NCBI GenBank assembly: GCA_003222375.1
Contig: QHVX01000309.1
Location: 1-6,451 of the forward strand
Source: Acidobacteriota bacterium
GTDB taxonomy: Bacteria > Acidobacteriota > Thermoanaerobaculia > Gp7-AA8
Direction: 5' to 3'
Length of the DNA: 6,451 nucleotides
Positions within the stretch are counted from its first letter, which is position 1. The number at the start of each line of letters is the position of its first letter. The position numbers and the translations under genes are program-made. This document shows, piece by piece, positions 5,195 to 6,451 of this stretch. The notes under the pieces were generated by a model, which had not been told where the DNA came from, did no database searches, and worked only from the letters and a program-made list of their open reading frames with translations.

Positions 5195-5583
5195 AAAATA
5201 CAGCCCTCCAACTACAAAGCCTCTTCCAGGCCCTCGGCGATGTCACGCGACTTCGGCTGCTGAACTTGATGCAGGCCGGCCAGGTCTGCGTCTGCTTTTT
5301 CATCGAGGTCCTGGGCGAGCCACAGTCGAAGATCTCGCGGCATCTCGCTTTTTTGCGAAGCGCCGGCCTCGTGAACGTGCGCCGCGAAGGGAAGTGGATG
5401 CACTATTCGATCGCGCATCCGAAGGCGGAAGCAGCGAGAAATGTGTTCGCACACACGCTGGCGGTTCTGGCCCGCGATCCTGAGATGCAGCGAGAACGCG
5501 CGGCGCTCGCTAAAGCGTGCTGCTCGCCGCGCGTCCCGGAGCTACTGAAGCGAGCGCCGAAGCCACTGGTAGTGGCCGGCTAA
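5191..5583 (+). CDS. arsR: ArsR-family arsenic-responsive repressor
   Basis: A 130-residue ArsR/SmtB winged-helix repressor of the arsenic cluster. LFQALGDVTRLRLLNLM opens the domain, QSKISRHLAFLRSAGLV is the recognition helix region, and VNVRREGKWMHYSI is the wing. Cys33 and Cys35 (QVCVCFF) sit in the alpha-3 position of the R773-type CVC site; the third R773 cysteine is replaced, and Cys110-Cys111 near the C-terminus could supply further thiolates. ATG 5191 is preferred: AAGG lies 5 bases upstream and the product starts where the domain family does. Earlier ATGs (5158, 5161) and TTG 5149 would place the promoter and operators inside the gene. It diverges from arsI and should be autoregulated through O1 and O2. 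The 3' end abuts the remains of a dihydrofolate-reductase-like gene. Confidence 0.92.
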   Translation: MKNTALQLQSLFQALGDVTRLRLLNLMQAGQVCVCFFIEVLGEPQSKISRHLAFLRSAGLVNVRREGKWMHYSIAHPKAEAARNVFAHTLAVLARDPEMQRERAALAKACCSPRVPELLKRAPKPLVVAG

Positions 5584-5993
5584 CGGTGAGCTGACGAAGC
5601 GGACGAGCTCAAACTCCTTTTCTCGCCCGCCGGTATTCTCGTGGAAGGTCGTGCCGCCTTCCATCTCGAGCGCATTGCGGGGGTGATGCGTGAGGACGAA
5701 CACCGGCGTGTGATAGGGCGGATTCTCTCCCCACCAACCGCGCCACAAAGGCTCTTGCCACGGCCCCTTGCCGCCGCCAAACATATGCCGGCCCATGGTG
5801 GTCGCGCCGATGTTTTGGAACAACTCCCCGACGATGGCATGGTCCTGACCCGTCGCGCCGCCTTCCATTCCTTCCATCTCGCGAAAACTCTTCGTCGCGA
5901 AAGCCCATTTGCGAGGTGATTCTCGACGCTCTGATTGGGCCCGGCGACGTAGCCATCGACGGACATCGTGATCTGAAACCTCAGCTTCGACAT
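5542..5993 (-). pseudogene. RibD-C / dihydrofolate-reductase-like protein, frameshifted and truncated
   Basis: The minus strand starts at ATG 5993 with MSKLRFQITMSVDGYVAGPNQSVEN, the classic opening of the RibD C-terminal domain / dihydrofolate reductase family. After VEN (5919-5921) the expected stretch is lost, and homology resumes in another frame at WAFATKSFREMEGMEGG (from 5907). It continues through VGELFQNIGATTMGRHMFGGGKGPW and VFVLTHHPRNALEMEGGTTFH (to 5641). The 11 bases between the two parts replace roughly 33 in relatives, so a net deletion of about 22 bp fits. After TTFH the sequence no longer resembles the family: the last third, about 70-80 residues including the nucleotide-binding GG-x-S/T region, is gone, and the frame drifts to a stop at 5542 antisense to arsR. 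It sits 2 bp after the SRPBCC stop, so it was its operon partner. An isolated sequencing error could explain the frameshift but not the missing end. Confidence 0.75.
5587..5621 (+). terminator. Possible arsR terminator
   Basis: TGAGCT (5587-5592) and AGCTCA (5606-5611) can pair across a 13-base loop, followed by AACTCC and TTTT (5618-5621). It starts 4 bases after the arsR stop. The stem is short and the T run interrupted, so efficiency is doubtful. Confidence 0.3.
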
Positions 5994-5995
5994 TC

Positions 5996-6451
5996 TCACG
6001 ATCTCGACAGATACGCTTCGAGCTGATCCATCGTTCCGGTCCCGCCCTGCTTCATGCTGTCGCGGCCCGCTTCGAATGTCTTCCGCTCTCCTTCGGTCGC
6101 GTTGTACGCACTCCAGCGAACGGTCACCGTCGTCTTCTCCTGACGCTCCTCGAACGTGATCGTCGACAGCATTTCGCGCGGCCACTCGGGCGCCATCGGA
6201 TGACGCGTCACGCCGGCGTTCGCATCGGAAAACGAGACGAGGAAGACGAGCTTCTCGGGCTTCACGATTTCGCGATAGACCCACTTGCCGTAGTACTCCG
6301 CGCCGTCGGGATTGCGCAAACCGTAGTGATAGATGCCGCCGACGCGCAGATCATTTTTCGAGTGGAATGTCTTGACGCCCTTCGGACTGAACCATTGCGC
6401 CAGCCGATCCTCCTCGGTCCACGCTTTCCACATCAGATCGCGCGGCGCGTC
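5996..6451 (-). CDS. SRPBCC / AHSA1-like START-fold protein, N-terminus missing
   Basis: The minus strand is open from the window edge (6451) to TGA at 5996-5998, giving 151 residues, with probably 10-20 N-terminal residues outside. DAPRDLMWKAWTEEDRLAQWFSPKG is the standard start of the AHSA1 (activator of Hsp90 ATPase homologue 1-like) branch of SRPBCC. It is followed by DLRVGGIYHYGLRNPDGAEYYGKWVYREIVKPEKLVFLVSFSD, STITFEERQEKTTVTVRWSAYNATEGERKTFEAGRDSMKQGGTGTMDQLEAYLSRS, matching family strands and the long C-terminal helix. Members bind small hydrophobic ligands in a helix-grip pocket; no specific ligand is known here. Such genes often sit in operons with a small HTH regulator and a RibD-C/DHFR protein. 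The latter follows here after 2 bp as a pseudogene, and a regulator may lie upstream beyond the edge. Confidence 0.88.
   Translation of the reverse strand, partial: DAPRDLMWKAWTEEDRLAQWFSPKGVKTFHSKNDLRVGGIYHYGLRNPDGAEYYGKWVYREIVKPEKLVFLVSFSDANAGVTRHPMAPEWPREMLSTITFEERQEKTTVTVRWSAYNATEGERKTFEAGRDSMKQGGTGTMDQLEAYLSRS

Noticed and set aside
5127..5303. N-terminal extension of ArsI upstream to 5303
   Set aside because: It would run through the palindrome promoter and antisense to arsR; a strong Shine-Dalgarno supports ATG 5126.

Overview
The window is about 60% GC with densely packed genes, little intergenic DNA and long antisense open frames caused by base composition. The gene families, and a structured intergenic repeat of a type I associate with soil and sediment lineages, suggest an Acidobacteriota-, Gemmatimonadota- or Eremiobacterota-like environmental bacterium. 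That placement is inference. No rRNA, tRNA, CRISPR, transposase or phage gene was seen.

Layout. (1) At 1-1208 (minus) lies a class V PLP-dependent aminotransferase with a possible Tat signal, cut by the window start. (2) At 1234-1310 a 77-bp repeat folds on paper into a four-way junction with every base assigned to an arm. (3) An MFS transporter (1305-2567, plus) appears to begin inside the right arm of that repeat. (4) A YodB/CatR-like HxlR regulator (2488-2886, minus) overlaps the transporter tail and diverges from a DoxX-family membrane protein (2966-3403, plus). The DoxX protein seems to have lost one transmembrane helix. It is followed after 10 bp by a metal-dependent amidohydrolase (3414-4673, plus). 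(5) An organoarsenical-resistance pair follows: an ArsI/CadI-type C-As lyase (4725-5126, minus) divergent from an ArsR repressor (5191-5583, plus). They share a very compact control region. (6) At the right edge an SRPBCC/AHSA1 gene (from 5996, minus, cut by the window end) is followed after 2 bp by a frameshifted, 3'-truncated RibD-C/dihydrofolate-reductase-like pseudogene that abuts the arsR 3' end.

How the parts work together. ArsR should repress arsI and itself from two matching 24-bp operators, and trivalent arsenic bound to cysteines would release it. ArsI would then cleave C-As bonds of trivalent organoarsenicals; no arsenite efflux gene is in the window. HxlR probably senses thiol or quinone stress through Cys8 and controls the divergent DoxX gene, much as CatR/YodB control DoxX-type genes in Bacillus. 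The most notable non-coding structures are the arsI-arsR control region, where a 35-bp palindrome (13-bp arms, 9-bp spacer) carries two identical, fully overlapping, opposed promoters, and the four-way-junction repeat that appears to supply a start codon.
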